Part shown: in pieces, positions 47,232 through 56,390 of the stretch
Numbering within the stretch: position 1 is the stretch's first letter
Layout of the letters: every line of letters starts with the position of its first letter
Assembly (NCBI GenBank): GCA_965249785.1
Contig: CBDFMU010000013.1
Location: 1-64,000, forward strand
Source: M3007 sp965249785
Lineage (GTDB): Bacteria > Bacteroidota > Bacteroidia > Chitinophagales > Saprospiraceae
Reading direction: 5' to 3'
DNA length: 64,000 nt
Program-made: the position numbers and the translations under genes
Notes under the pieces: model-generated
Told to the model about the DNA's origin: nothing
Databases searched by the model: none
The model's input: the letters and a program-made list of their open reading frames with translations, nothing else

Positions 47232-48269
47232 TTAAATTGGCAGTACAGATGGCGACAAATCGTTGTTTTTTGCCGTTAAAAACTGCGCTGCCGTCTCGCG
47301 AATGGTTTGTTCCAACGGTCGATACTGGAAACCGAAAGAGAGTGATTTTTCATTGTGGTAAAAAAATCTGGACACGCTAGCGCGGGCACTTTCCTTGGTC
47401 ACCATCGGATCGCCGCCAATTATTTTCTCTTTCAACCATTCCACCCGCCAAGCGACTTCGGCCAACAACGGCGTCACTTTAATGAAAGGTGCTTTGGTGT
47501 GCAAAGCATCGGCGATAAGTTGGAAAAAGCGTTTGTAGTCCACGTTTTCGGCACTCAGCACATACCGTTCACCACTTACGTCGCTTTCCATTAATCGAAT
47601 CATAAAATCGGCCACATCCCGCACGTCCACGAAACCGGAACGACCAATGGGCGCAAATTTTAAACCATCAGCTACCTGTTTGAAAAAGCGCGCGGAACCC
47701 AGCTCCCAGAAACCACTGCCCAAAATAATGGCGGGATTTACGATAGCCGTCGTCAACCCTTCGGCCTGGCCACGCCATACCTCCTGCTCCGCCAGATATT
47801 TGCTGATCGCGTATTGACTGTTGGCTTTGCTGGTGACCCATTTCGCAGCTTCGTCGAGGTCTGGTCGCTCTTTGGTACGTCCCAAGGCGGCAATACTACT
47901 CACGTGGACGAGTTTTTTTACTTGATGTTCGAGGGCCAGATTGACGATATTAGCGGTGCCTTCCACATTGATTTGCATCATGCGACGCACATCGCGGGGA
48001 TGAAAAGACACCATCGCGGCACAGTGAAAAACATGGGTAACGCCCTCGAAAGCGGCATCCAGATTCAATACATCGTTTACATCGGTTTCCACCCATGCTA
48101 TCTTATCGGCCACTTCCTGTACCAGTTCCATACGGCTTTCCGCGCGCCGCAGCGCACAGACGCGTAATCCTCGCTGCACTAACATTCGTAGCACATAAGA
48201 GCCAAGAAAGCCCGTACCGCCGGTCACTAAGATCAAATCGTCTTTGGTCATAATGCTTAATCTGGTCAT
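47232..48269 (-). CDS. NAD-dependent epimerase/dehydratase (extended SDR)
   Basis: A 345-residue enzyme of the dihydroflavonol-reductase-like group. It has VTGGTGFLGSYVL near residue 15, the HCAAMVSFHP segment, the Ser in VHVSSIAALG and the YAISKYLAE catalytic pair. It reduces or epimerises an NAD(P)-linked substrate that cannot be told. The two possible starts (48269 and 48251) are both ATG; the second gives the more usual short N-terminus. It is 46 bases upstream of the AAA-M41 gene. Confidence 0.9.
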   Translation of the reverse strand: MTRLSIMTKDDLILVTGGTGFLGSYVLRMLVQRGLRVCALRRAESRMELVQEVADKIAWVETDVNDVLNLDAAFEGVTHVFHCAAMVSFHPRDVRRMMQINVEGTANIVNLALEHQVKKLVHVSSIAALGRTKERPDLDEAAKWVTSKANSQYAISKYLAEQEVWRGQAEGLTTAIVNPAIILGSGFWELGSARFFKQVADGLKFAPIGRSGFVDVRDVADFMIRLMESDVSGERYVLSAENVDYKRFFQLIADALHTKAPFIKVTPLLAEVAWRVEWLKEKIIGGDPMVTKESARASVSRFFYHNEKSLSFGFQYRPLEQTIRETAAQFLTAKNNDLSPSVLPI

Positions 48270-48330
48270 TTAAATGTGGTCAAGGTGATTGCGGCTCTAC
48301 ATTGGCCACATTTTATCCCATTGGGCACAT

Positions 48331-48681
48331 TTATTTTTTTAAAGTCAGCGTATATTCTGCGACTGCTTGTATTTCTTTGGGCGACAAGATAGTGCGGAAT
48401 GGAGCCATCAAGTTTTTCCCGTTGGTAATGATCTGAATGCGCTCATCCAACGGTCGTTCGCTTTTACTGAGGTCTTTTGCACCATTGAGCCCCAGTTTTC
48501 CATCTGCACCGTGACAAATCACACAATTTTGTCGAAAGACTGTCATTCCATCGGCAGTAAGCGTATTTTGGCCAGCCGTTTGCTTTGCCTCGGATGGAGA
48601 GGCTGATTTATCGGGCGTAGATTCGCAAGCAACTAGGCCAAGGGCCAGGAAAAGGGGTAGAAAAAGACTAATTCTGTGCAT
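48331..48681 (-). CDS. Lipoprotein cytochrome c, single heme
   Basis: A 116-residue exported c-type cytochrome. Residues 1-19 form a lipoprotein signal with the lipobox LVAC, then a low-complexity linker, one CVICH heme site and a Met ligand candidate in NLMAPF. Length and pattern fit class I cytochromes that carry electrons in the periplasm. It lies 60 bases upstream of the epimerase gene, same strand. ATG at 48681 preferred over a TTG two codons earlier. Confidence 0.92.
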   Translation of the reverse strand: MHRISLFLPLFLALGLVACESTPDKSASPSEAKQTAGQNTLTADGMTVFRQNCVICHGADGKLGLNGAKDLSKSERPLDERIQIITNGKNLMAPFRTILSPKEIQAVAEYTLTLKK

Positions 48682-48810
48682 AGTCAATTTTTTTGGAACC
48701 GAAAACGGGTCAAACGCCGTAAGTTAAGATACATTTGCAATCTAGGTGTTACTCCGAAAAACCTGCTCACGACTTTAATATTTGTTCATAGTGTTTGTTT
48801 TTTGTTTTGT

Positions 48811-48845
48811 CCCTGTCGAGTAGCAATATTCAGACAGGGTTTTTT
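48811..48845 (+). terminator. Rho-independent terminator (plus strand)
   Basis: CCCTGTC and GACAGGG pair across a 15-base loop and are followed by six T. No plus-strand gene ends here, so it may end a small RNA transcript. Confidence 0.65.
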
Positions 48846-49091
48846 ATGTCAAAAAACATAGCAGCCGGGGATTTACCGGGAATGTTTTGATTCAAAAACG
48901 TTCCCTAAACTTACAAATGCCTTCTAACAACAAAATTTCCTGACAGGATATAGAAAGGCGGTTAAAAAATGTCGGCTAAAAGCATTTTTTGCAACACGCC
49001 GAAAAAGATGTCGTCACCTAGGGTTACTGACCAGATTTGGCACACGTTTAGCGAGTACGTGATTGCTTCATACAATAGAATGGTTTGTGAA

Positions 49092-49129
49092 AAAGCCCGG
49101 GACAAAAGTGTCGCCGGGCTTTCTTTTTT
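49092..49129 (+). terminator. Rho-independent terminator
   Basis: AAAGCCCGG pairs with CCGGGCTTT and a run CTTTTTT follows. The inner part GAC/GTC also pairs. It would end a plus-strand RNA starting somewhere in 48850-49090. Confidence 0.7.
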
Positions 49130-49151
49130 GGTTCCAAGCGTTGAAAAAGGG

Positions 49152-49194
49152 AACGGACGTTGAGAAAATGTTTTCTCTCAACGTCCGTTTTTTT
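49152..49194. terminator. Bidirectional terminator
   Basis: AACGGACGTTGAGA pairs perfectly with TCTCAACGTCCGTT (14 bp) with T-runs on both outer sides. It lies 18 bases after the LamG gene stop, so it ends that minus-strand gene. Confidence 0.8.
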
Positions 49195-49211
49195 CTTTAA
49201 ATCTTGTCGGC

Positions 49212-50438
49212 TCAGCGCAACAGCGTCACGCTACCGGTTTTTACCCGGGTTCGCCCATCGCAGCGATAGTTCAAACGGTACAAAAATACGCCTGGATTGA
49301 GCGGCTGGCCTTGCACTTTACCGTCCCATTGGCTATTCGCATTTTCCGCCGCAAAAACCCGTCCGCCCCAACGGTCATAGACCTCAAAGGAAATAAAATC
49401 GGTCACGGCAAATGGGTTGCTGATACCGAAAGCGTCATTTCGCCCAAAAGAACTGCCCGGAGTGAATGCGCTGGGAATGAATATTTTATTACAGTCCAGG
49501 GTATCGGGATCTATAACATTTACGAACAGGCTGTCCTTGGATTCACAGCGTCCCGTGTCGTCGGTATAAGCCGTAGTCAGCACATAAGTAGTTGGCAAGA
49601 TGGGCGTGATAATAGGATTGGGAGAGGTCGGGTCAGACACACCATTAGTTGGCATCCAGGAATACTGTTGTGCACAAGACTGAGAAGTATTTGCCTGCAA
49701 AGAATTGCCCAGATAGATCAGCGTATCGCCATTGACGATGCGATCCGGGTAGAGATTGTGCCGATTTATTTCGTCCACATTGAGGGCTTTGCTGTAAAAA
49801 CGCAGTTCGTCCAGCGTACCGTGAAAAGCCTGATCCGTGGGACAAACCGGCTCGGCCACTTTCAGCGGCGACGTGGAAGTCAGGTCAATGCGCGCCTGGG
49901 AAGTTTTAGAATCACGTAACACGCCATTGACGTACAGCGAGTAGCGCGTATTGCTACGCACCAGCGTAATATAATGCCAACATTGGGTGGGGAGTTTCGT
50001 CTGTACAGTAGCAATAAGTGTATTGTTTTCACTGATAGACGACGAAATAGTATTCGTTTTTTGGGAATAACGCACCCAAAAAGCTTCTTTTGTGTCGCAA
50101 TTGGCCTGTTTTGCCATCACTAATTGCGCACCACCAATTTCCTGCGTATCGGTCAGTCGCATATAAAATCCGACGCTGAAATCGCTGGTGGTAAAAATAT
50201 CTGCCAACGGACCGACCAGCAGCAGGGCATCGCCAGTGCCATCAAAATACAGGGCCGTGTCCCGCACACCGCAGACGCAATTTGTGTCGCCAATAATAGC
50301 CCCGCTGGAGCCATTGCCGCTCTGGTCAAACAATCGGCAATCCTCAAAAGAAAAGTAGGCTTCCAACTTTTCGGAGACGGATTGGCTGAACAATACGCTT
50401 TGGAAACCGAGGAGAATAAAGAGCAGAAATATACGCAT
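49212..50438 (-). CDS. Secreted LamG-domain protein with gliding-type C-terminal sorting domain
   Basis: A 408-residue exported protein with a signal peptide (about residues 1-18, ending LFSQS). A LamG/concanavalin-like domain covers about 25-215 (AYFSFEDCRLFDQSGNG, YFDGTGDALLL, FHGTLDELRFYSKAL), followed by a short Ig-like spacer and a type-B type IX secretion domain: FIPSAFTPGSSFGRNDAF, FEVYDRWGGRVF, WDGKVQGQPLNPGVFLYRL and a final GSVTLLR. It is secreted through the type IX system and probably binds glycans or stays on the surface. Confidence 0.92.
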   Translation of the reverse strand: MRIFLLFILLGFQSVLFSQSVSEKLEAYFSFEDCRLFDQSGNGSSGAIIGDTNCVCGVRDTALYFDGTGDALLLVGPLADIFTTSDFSVGFYMRLTDTQEIGGAQLVMAKQANCDTKEAFWVRYSQKTNTISSSISENNTLIATVQTKLPTQCWHYITLVRSNTRYSLYVNGVLRDSKTSQARIDLTSTSPLKVAEPVCPTDQAFHGTLDELRFYSKALNVDEINRHNLYPDRIVNGDTLIYLGNSLQANTSQSCAQQYSWMPTNGVSDPTSPNPIITPILPTTYVLTTAYTDDTGRCESKDSLFVNVIDPDTLDCNKIFIPSAFTPGSSFGRNDAFGISNPFAVTDFISFEVYDRWGGRVFAAENANSQWDGKVQGQPLNPGVFLYRLNYRCDGRTRVKTGSVTLLR

Positions 50439-50605
50439 TCAGATATTGATTTTGGAAAACAGGCAGAGAATTTTCCGCCCTGACAGACAGTTGGAGGCAA
50501 GACTTTAAGAGGCAAAAGTCGTTGCCTTTCTCATGCGGTATGAACGCTGCCTTGTGTTCCAAAGTATGCAGCGAAGAAGATGCCAAACTATGTTTGTCGG
50601 TTGTC

Positions 50606-50920
50606 TTACGGCTGGAACATACTGCCAAAGTCGCCGCCTGGCATCATTTGTTGCAGCAGTTTGCCACTTTCTACGCTGGCTTTTTCGCGGGCCAGTTCCA
50701 GCACCCGATTGACGGCTTCCAATACCAGGTCTTCCAGTTGCTCGGCATCGGTCAGATCAATTTTGCTCAGGTCAAATTTTATATTTTGCAGGTGCATATC
50801 CGCCCCGGCTTTCACCGTCACCGCACCATCACCGGCTTCCGCTTCTACCAGCATAGCGGACAATTTCTGTTGCATATCTTCCTGCTGTTTCTGCAGGTTG
50901 CCAAAAAGATCTTCTAACAT
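50606..50920 (-). CDS. YbaB/EbfC nucleoid-associated protein
   Basis: A 104-residue DNA-binding protein of the YbaB/EbfC family. It has the coiled N-terminus LFGNLQKQQEDMQQKL, the beta-strand part GAVTVKAGADM, and the dimer helix with LEDLVLEAVNRVLELAREK. The glycine-rich C-terminal MMPGGDFGSMF is usual. It lies about 250 bases from RNase E/G, same strand, past a terminator-like hairpin. Confidence 0.9.
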   Translation of the reverse strand: MLEDLFGNLQKQQEDMQQKLSAMLVEAEAGDGAVTVKAGADMHLQNIKFDLSKIDLTDAEQLEDLVLEAVNRVLELAREKASVESGKLLQQMMPGGDFGSMFQP

Positions 50921-51017
50921 GAGGAAAGTGGTTGAATAAGTTAAAAAAACGCATTTTTATCCCTAATCGACAATATTGTTGACTTACCAGGGAAATGATA
51001 GTAATAAAGGTGGAAAA

Positions 51018-51059
51018 GTCGAGAACCCGCCATAGCCATAGCGAAGGAGGGCTCTCGAC
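51018..51059 (-). terminator. Terminator of the RNase E/G gene
   Basis: GTCGAGAACCC and GGGCTCTCGAC form an 11-bp stem with one mismatch; on the minus strand a TTTT run follows. It lies about 115 bases after the RNase gene stop. Confidence 0.65.
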
Positions 51060-51172
51060 CGCTCTACTTTTACTAGAAAACCTTGCCAAAGCCTTTTACG
51101 CAACACCCTTGTCGAAAGGGCCAGAGTCCATCGGGCAAAATCTGTAGATGGCAACTTGCTTTTTTAGCCTTC

Positions 51173-52723
51173 CTAGTTCAGTCGTATTTCATCGTCGTCC
51201 CCTTCATAAAAGCGGTATTCCGAGAGTTGATAATCGGCGTGAGGCAATATCCGCACCCATTTATTGTATTTCAGCATCCAGCGCATCCGGCGGCTGGGCA
51301 AACCTTGCTTTAAGTAAGCGTCTAAATAAGGGTGAACGCGCAAGTACAGAATACCTTTCGGGCGTGATTGCATCACAAATTCCATATCTCGCTCAATATC
51401 GTCTATCAGCAAAATAGTGGCGTTTATTTTGCCCGTGCCGCCGCAAGTGGGGCAAAGTTCGGCGGTATCCACCATGACTTCCGGGCGCGCTCGCTCGCGA
51501 GTAATCTGCATCAATCCGAATTTCGAGAGCGGCAACACCGTGTGCTGGGAACGGTCTTTGCGCATAAAATCCTCCATTGCCTTCGCCAGTTGCTTTTTAT
51601 GCTCCTGGTTTTTCATGTCAATAAAGTCAATGACGATCAAGCCACCAATGTCGCGCAGGCGAATTTGCCGGGCAATCTCTTCGGCAGCTTCCAGATTCAC
51701 CCCAAAAATCGTTTGGTCCACGTCAGCGGTGGCCATTTTGTGGCCGCTGTTGACATCAACGACGTGCATGGCCTCCGTCTTTTCGATAATGACGTAAGCA
51801 CCGCTGCTCATGGTCGCCGTTTTGCCGAAGGAGGCTTTGATCTGTTTGGTCACGCCAAACTGGTCGAATATTGGCTTGGCATTGTTATGCAATTGCACAA
51901 TACCCACTTGCTCAGGGCTGATGCTCTGCATATACGCCCGAATATCGGTGTAGAGGTCTTTTTCATTGACCACAATACGGCTGAAACCGGCACTCAACAT
52001 ATCGCGCAGTACGCTGGCCGGTTTGTCGAGTTCGCTCAGCAGTTTGGCCGGCGGAACAGCTGTCTTTAACTGGCGAAAAATATCCTCCCACTGGCCCATC
52101 AGGTGCGTGAGTTCCTCGTGAAGTTCCTGTACTTTTTTGCCTTCGGCGGCAGTGCGAATAATCAGGCCGAAATTCTTAGGCTTGATACTCTCGGCCAGCG
52201 TATGCAGGCGTTTGCGTTCATCGCCACTGCCAATTTTTTTCGATACTGATACCGTATCAGAAAATGGCGAAAGGACCATATAACGGCCCGGCAGCGTGAT
52301 TTCGCAGGAAAGACGCGGCCCTTTGGTAGAGATTGGTTCCTTCAAAATCTGGACGACGATGGGCCAGCGTTTGTTCAACACCTGGTCTACTTTGCCGGTC
52401 TTGACGATCTCCCCTTCAAATTTGAAGTTGTCCAGCTTGTGCGTATTGATGCTGCCATTGGTCACGCCATTGGTCCATTTTACGAGCGAAGGCAGGTTCG
52501 GGCCTAAGTCCGTATAATGCAAAAAAGCATCTTTTCGGTGACCAATGTCCACAAAAGCGGCGTTGAGGCCGGGCATCATTTTGCGGATTTTGCCGACGAG
52601 GATGTCGCCGACACTGAAGTTGTTGTTAATTTTCTGGTGCTGGAGTTCAACGAGCTTTCCGTTCTCCAACAGAGCCAGCTCAACGCCTGATTCGGCGGCG
52701 TTGATAATAAGTTCTTTATCCAC
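51173..52723 (-). CDS. rng: Ribonuclease E/G family
   Basis: A 516-residue endoribonuclease for rRNA and mRNA maturation. The N-terminal S1-like part reads GDILVGKIRKMMPGLNAAFVDIGHRKDAFLH; the catalytic domain has VVDVNSGHKMATAD, IDFIDMKNQEHK (metal-binding Asp) and a zinc-link CPTCGG. The length fits the RNase G form without the RNase E tail. The start is most likely GTG at 52723 (VDKELIINAAESGVEL); the frame is open to 52819, but that part is Cys/Pro-rich and unlike the family. Confidence 0.93.
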   Translation of the reverse strand: MDKELIINAAESGVELALLENGKLVELQHQKINNNFSVGDILVGKIRKMMPGLNAAFVDIGHRKDAFLHYTDLGPNLPSLVKWTNGVTNGSINTHKLDNFKFEGEIVKTGKVDQVLNKRWPIVVQILKEPISTKGPRLSCEITLPGRYMVLSPFSDTVSVSKKIGSGDERKRLHTLAESIKPKNFGLIIRTAAEGKKVQELHEELTHLMGQWEDIFRQLKTAVPPAKLLSELDKPASVLRDMLSAGFSRIVVNEKDLYTDIRAYMQSISPEQVGIVQLHNNAKPIFDQFGVTKQIKASFGKTATMSSGAYVIIEKTEAMHVVDVNSGHKMATADVDQTIFGVNLEAAEEIARQIRLRDIGGLIVIDFIDMKNQEHKKQLAKAMEDFMRKDRSQHTVLPLSKFGLMQITRERARPEVMVDTAELCPTCGGTGKINATILLIDDIERDMEFVMQSRPKGILYLRVHPYLDAYLKQGLPSRRMRWMLKYNKWVRILPHADYQLSEYRFYEGDDDEIRLN

Positions 52724-53379
52724 GGTATTAAAAAATGGTTTGCAACAGGCAGAGCAAACGCAGGGGAGAAAAATGCAAAGGCCCTTCGACCGGCTACCGG
52801 GGGTCGGTACGGGCGTCAAAATCAGGCCGTCGAGGCGTGTTATCGGCTGCTGGGCAGCTGAGCCAAAAGTGGCGGCTCAAGGTATTCGGATTCGATGGGC
52901 AAGAAGGGCTGTTTCGACATCGCTTGGGCGGACGACATCGCAGCTTCAGCCGGCTGGGGCCGACTCAAATCAGGGGTTATGCAGGCTTGCCAAGGAACGA
53001 ATGAGTGGTGGCTGCCGATGGGTCTTAATAAATAAAAATAGTTACTGGCTATTAGTTATTATTGGCACAAGACATTGGTTATCAAATATTTATACCAATG
53101 TTTTACCTTTAACTAATTCCAATCAGCTACTTAATGTCTATTAAGTGGCGGTACAAAATTATCTTAATTAAATATAATGTAATCGGCTAATAACCAGTGA
53201 TTTAGCCTACCATTAACTAATAACTAATAACCAGTAACCACTTAAACGGGCAGACAGCGAAAAAACTTTCCGGCAGCAACGAGGCTCCGGAAAGTTTTTC
53301 GATTCGACGGTTGCGTCTGGCGCTGACCCCGGGCAGGACATAGTTCAAAAATGAGGTGTCCCTGCCTGCGGTTCAGACA
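52724..53379. other. Long leader region upstream of RNase E/G
   Basis: About 650 bases without a gene that I trust. The half near the RNase gene is GC-rich and full of short complementary words, as in structured leaders; the rest is AT-rich with ACTAATAACC-type words. One terminator-like stem at 53259-53300 is listed apart. Confidence 0.4.
53259..53300. terminator. Hairpin between COX24-like gene and RNase E/G leader
   Basis: GAAAAAACTTTCCGG and CCGGAAAGTTTTTC form a 14-bp stem around a 13-base loop, with A- and T-runs on its sides. It can end the small basic-protein transcript on the minus strand. Confidence 0.65.
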
Positions 53380-53472
53380 CTAGCGTTTCTTCTTATGGCG
53401 ATTTTTCCGCAAACGCTTTTTGCGTTTGTGAGTGGCAATTTTATGTCGTTTACGTTTCTTTCCGCAAGGCAT
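53380..53472 (-). CDS. AURKAIP1/COX24-domain small basic protein
   Basis: A 30-residue, very basic peptide (start MPCGKKRKRHKIATHKRKK, end KNRHKKKR). It matches the short ribosome-associated proteins of Bacteroidota annotated with the AURKAIP1/COX24 domain, related to mitochondrial mS38. It starts at ATG 53472 and stops at TAG 53380-53382. Too short for many gene finders. It lies between the HU/TPR genes and the RNase E/G gene, all on the minus strand, which fits a translation-related cluster. Confidence 0.85.
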   Translation of the reverse strand: MPCGKKRKRHKIATHKRKKRLRKNRHKKKR

Positions 53473-53670
53473 ACTGCTGTGAATTGTGAATGTGAAATAT
53501 TTATGTCGTGCGGAATTTCCTCCGCAATTTATTAATTATCAATAAGTAGATGAACAAAATTATTTGACATTTGACCTTGAAAATCAATGATTTAGTCAAT
53601 TGTCTAATATCCAATTTCTACTGTCCACTTACTTAATCTGTAATTCTCAAGCGGAATAAATTCCGCCCTC

Positions 53671-54447
53671 CTACTTACAAAGTTTTGCAAAATCCGCCAT
53701 TTTATCCAATTGACCGGCTCCCTCATAGGCTTTTGCCAACAGGCAAGGCGTATTCGGATTGGTTTTATTGAGCGTCCACGACTTTTCGAGACGATCTATG
53801 GCGCGCTGCCATTGGCCGGTTTTGATGGCCAGGCGACCGAGCGCATTATAAACCGAGGCTTCCTGCGGATGCTTGGCTTCCAGATCGCGCAGCATCAACA
53901 CGGCCTGCATCGGGTTGTCGGACGGTGGACTTTCAGAATATACCAACGCCAGATTGACCCGATGTTCCACTTTTGCCGGATTCAAAGAAGCGGCACTCTC
54001 AAACGCTTTCACGGCGTGTGCGGTACAAAAGGCTCGAATAGTAGGGTCTTGCGAACCCACCAAACCATTGAAAAAAGTACCTCCCGCCACCGACCAAGCG
54101 GAATCAGAACGTTCCAGCTCGGCTACTTGTTCAGCAAATATGCCCGCCACGGCCAATTGCTGGATGCGGTACCAATAAGCAGACAGATTTTTCAAGGCCT
54201 CTACCTTCGCTACCGAATCCGGGGCAACAGTCATTTTTTCTTCCAATGCTGCTACTTCCGCCGCTTGTGCAGGGGCCAAATGTGTTTTCGCATCCGCCAA
54301 TAGCGCATCGGAACTGGTGCTTTCTACTTGCAAAGCTTGCGAATGCACCGCTGTTTTCTGGTTTTTGTTTTTGGTATCAAATCCAAAATAGAGGCCACAA
54401 AAAAGCACCAACGCGGCAAAAATGGCTGAAATCTGGGCCTTGTTCAT
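53671..54447 (-). CDS. TPR repeat protein, membrane anchored
   Basis: A 258-residue protein with one N-terminal membrane helix (about residues 7-24) and TPR-like helix pairs in the second half (PAKVEHRVNLALVYSE, ASVYNALGRLAIKTGQWQRAIDRLEKSW, PCLLAKAYEGAGQL). It is encoded 7 bases after HU. This pair next to RNase E/G is common in Bacteroidota. The role is unknown. Confidence 0.85.
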   Translation of the reverse strand: MNKAQISAIFAALVLFCGLYFGFDTKNKNQKTAVHSQALQVESTSSDALLADAKTHLAPAQAAEVAALEEKMTVAPDSVAKVEALKNLSAYWYRIQQLAVAGIFAEQVAELERSDSAWSVAGGTFFNGLVGSQDPTIRAFCTAHAVKAFESAASLNPAKVEHRVNLALVYSESPPSDNPMQAVLMLRDLEAKHPQEASVYNALGRLAIKTGQWQRAIDRLEKSWTLNKTNPNTPCLLAKAYEGAGQLDKMADFAKLCK

Positions 54448-54454
54448 GTTTTTT

Positions 54455-54766
54455 TTAATCCTCGTTCTCTTCGTCTGGCAAAGAAGTTACATTCTTCTTT
54501 ACCTGTTCCATGAAGACTTTTGCCGGCTTGAAAGACGGGATGAAGTGTTCCGGAATTTCGATGGATTTGCCCTTTTTAATGTTGCGACCCACCTTTTTGG
54601 CGCGTTTTTTAATGACAAAGCTGCCGAATCCGCGGATATAGACGTTTTCGCCGCCTTGCATCGTGGATTTAATCTCCTTAAAGAGCTCCTCCAGGGAGAC
54701 CAGGACATCCACTTTTGCAACGCCGGTTTTCTCGGAAATAGCGTTCACCAAGTCAGCCTTTCTCAT
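54455..54766 (-). CDS. HU family DNA-binding protein
   Basis: A 103-residue histone-like protein. It has MRKADLVNAISEKTGVAK at the start, the dimer core and the DNA-binding arm with GFGSFVIKKRAKKVGRN, and the IPEHFIPSFKPAK ending of the family. It bends DNA and shapes the nucleoid. It is the first gene of a minus-strand group with the TPR protein. Confidence 0.95.
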   Translation of the reverse strand: MRKADLVNAISEKTGVAKVDVLVSLEELFKEIKSTMQGGENVYIRGFGSFVIKKRAKKVGRNIKKGKSIEIPEHFIPSFKPAKVFMEQVKKNVTSLPDEENED

Positions 54767-55186
54767 GTTTTAATGCGTTGATTTTGAGTATGTTATGAAC
54801 GAAAAAAGGGTGTTTTCAAAAACGAGACGCAAAGATCGCACTATTTTTGACCTGCGCAAGCATTTTTCCAAAATTTTACATATCGCAGCGACTTGTAAAT
54901 CAAGGAGAACGGTAAAAAAGCAGTGTTATGGTCGCCATTCGTTTTCAAGGCGCAAACTCGCTCTAATTCAGCATTTTACAAACAGACTGACCAAATTTAT
55001 TCGAGGCAGCCCTGCGCCACGCCATATTCCCCTACATTTGCTCGTTTAATAGCCGGAAATATCGGCAAAATTTTATCGCTTCTCTGCAGTTTCGAGTAAA
55101 TACAGGGCAGCGATGCAACTTAATTTCAAGCGAATGTGTTGATAATTAGCACATTGGCATATTTACCACATTAGCAAATTAAATCT
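54767..55186. other. Divergent gap between HU and YicC
   Basis: 420 bases that hold the two promoters. No gene or clear motif; AT-rich just before the YicC start. Confidence 0.5.
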
Positions 55187-56061
55187 ATGCTTTTATCCAT
55201 GACCGGCTATGGCCGCGCAAACGGCAGTTTTGGCGATAAATCCATTGCCGTGGAAATACGGGCACTCAATTCCAAGATGACCGACCTGAAAATGCGGCTG
55301 CCCGGCGATTATAAAGAAAAAGAGGTGGAGATGCGCAAAATCGTCACCGACCACGCAGAACGCGGCAAAATAGATATGATCGTGGAGGTGCAAAATGCCG
55401 ATGGTGCCGCCTCGGTGAGCCTTAATGAGGGCTTTTTCGCGGCTATCATCGCGAACTGTCGCGCCTGACCAACGAACTTGGAATGGGCCAAACCGACCTT
55501 TTGCAAGCTATTTTGCGTATTCCCAACGTGGTGACTGCTACCAGCGGCGAAGTGGACGAAGAGGAATGGCAGGCCATCTGTGAGACCGTCAATCGCGCGC
55601 TCAATACTTTTAAAGCCTTTCGTCAGCAAGAAGGTTTGGTGCTCGAAGCCGATCTGCGGATGCGCGTAGCCACCATCGTGTCGCTTTTAGCGGAAGTAAA
55701 TAAATTTGAGCAGGGGCGTTTCATTCGGATGCGCGAACGTTTGCGCAACAACCTGGAGGAAAGTATCGGCAAAGAAAACCTGGACAATAATCGCTTCGAG
55801 CAGGAAATCCTGTATTATCTCGAAAAAATGGATATCACCGAAGAAAAAGTTCGTCTGGCGCAGCACTGCAAATATTTTGTGGAACAAATCGAGGTAAAAA
55901 ACCAATCGGCAGGCCGGACGCTCAATTTTATTTCACAGGAAATTGGTCGCGAAATCAATACGCTGGGAGCCAAAGCCTACGATGCTGATTTGCAAAAGCT
56001 GGTGGTACAGATGAAAGATGAGCTGGAAAAGATCAAGGAGCAGCTGGCGAATGTGCTGTAA
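55187..56061 (+). CDS. YicC family endoribonuclease (frameshift at 55433-55437)
   Basis: A YicC/YloC protein of about 291 residues, a family tied to RNA turnover and stationary-phase survival. The first part has LLSMTGYGRANGSF and EIRALNSKMTDLKMRLP; the second has the C-terminal DUF1732 region with DITEEKVRLAQHCKYF and GRTLNFISQEIGREINTLGAKA. Adding one T to the five at 55433-55437 joins the frames through YHRELSRLTNELG, the expected linker. Probably a sequence error rather than a dead gene, since both parts are well conserved. Confidence 0.88.
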
Positions 56062-56065
56062 AAAT

Positions 56066-56312
56066 TGTTGAGAAATGTTGAGATCGTTGAGTTTGCTGCG
56101 CAAGTTGAGAAAAAAGTGGAGGGCTGTGCTGTTGAGAGCGCGCAGGTTGAGAAAGTTAAAAACACGCCCTTTCCCTCTTTTTTCTCAACAATGCGAAGCA
56201 GACTCAACCCCTTTTTCTCTCAACAACACAGTACTCCACCCCTTTTTTCTCAACAATGCGAAGCATCCTCAACTCTTTTTTCTCACCCGCGCAGCACTCA
56301 ACCCAGTATAAG
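56066..56312. repeat. GTTGAG/CTCAAC repeat array
   Basis: Six GTTGAG words on the left, then about seven CTCAAC words with GCGAAGCA cores on the right, filling the gap between YicC and the next gene. The two halves can fold back on each other. Largest in length together with the array at 58640. Confidence 0.8.
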
Positions 56313-56390
56313 AAATAGTTAAAGCGCAACTCCTTGAAAATAAGCCCCCTGAACGCGCCGTATAGTTCAGCGCACAACCAAACCTATTCA

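Larger units (their letters stand above)
48682..49211. other. Gene-free region with three terminator hairpins
   Basis: About 530 bases with no protein gene that I trust. Three hairpins with T-runs are listed apart at 48811, 49092 and 49152. The spacing leaves room for one or two small RNAs, for example around 48850-49090. Confidence 0.5.

Noticed and set aside
48850..49090. 6S RNA or tmRNA gene
   Set aside because: I could not find the open-bubble structure of 6S RNA or a tRNA-like end with a tag frame; only terminator stems are clear.
52735..53004. An 89-codon plus-strand frame ahead of RNase E/G
   Set aside because: No recognisable family, arginine-rich composition as in an antisense frame, and it overlaps the probable leader of the minus-strand gene.
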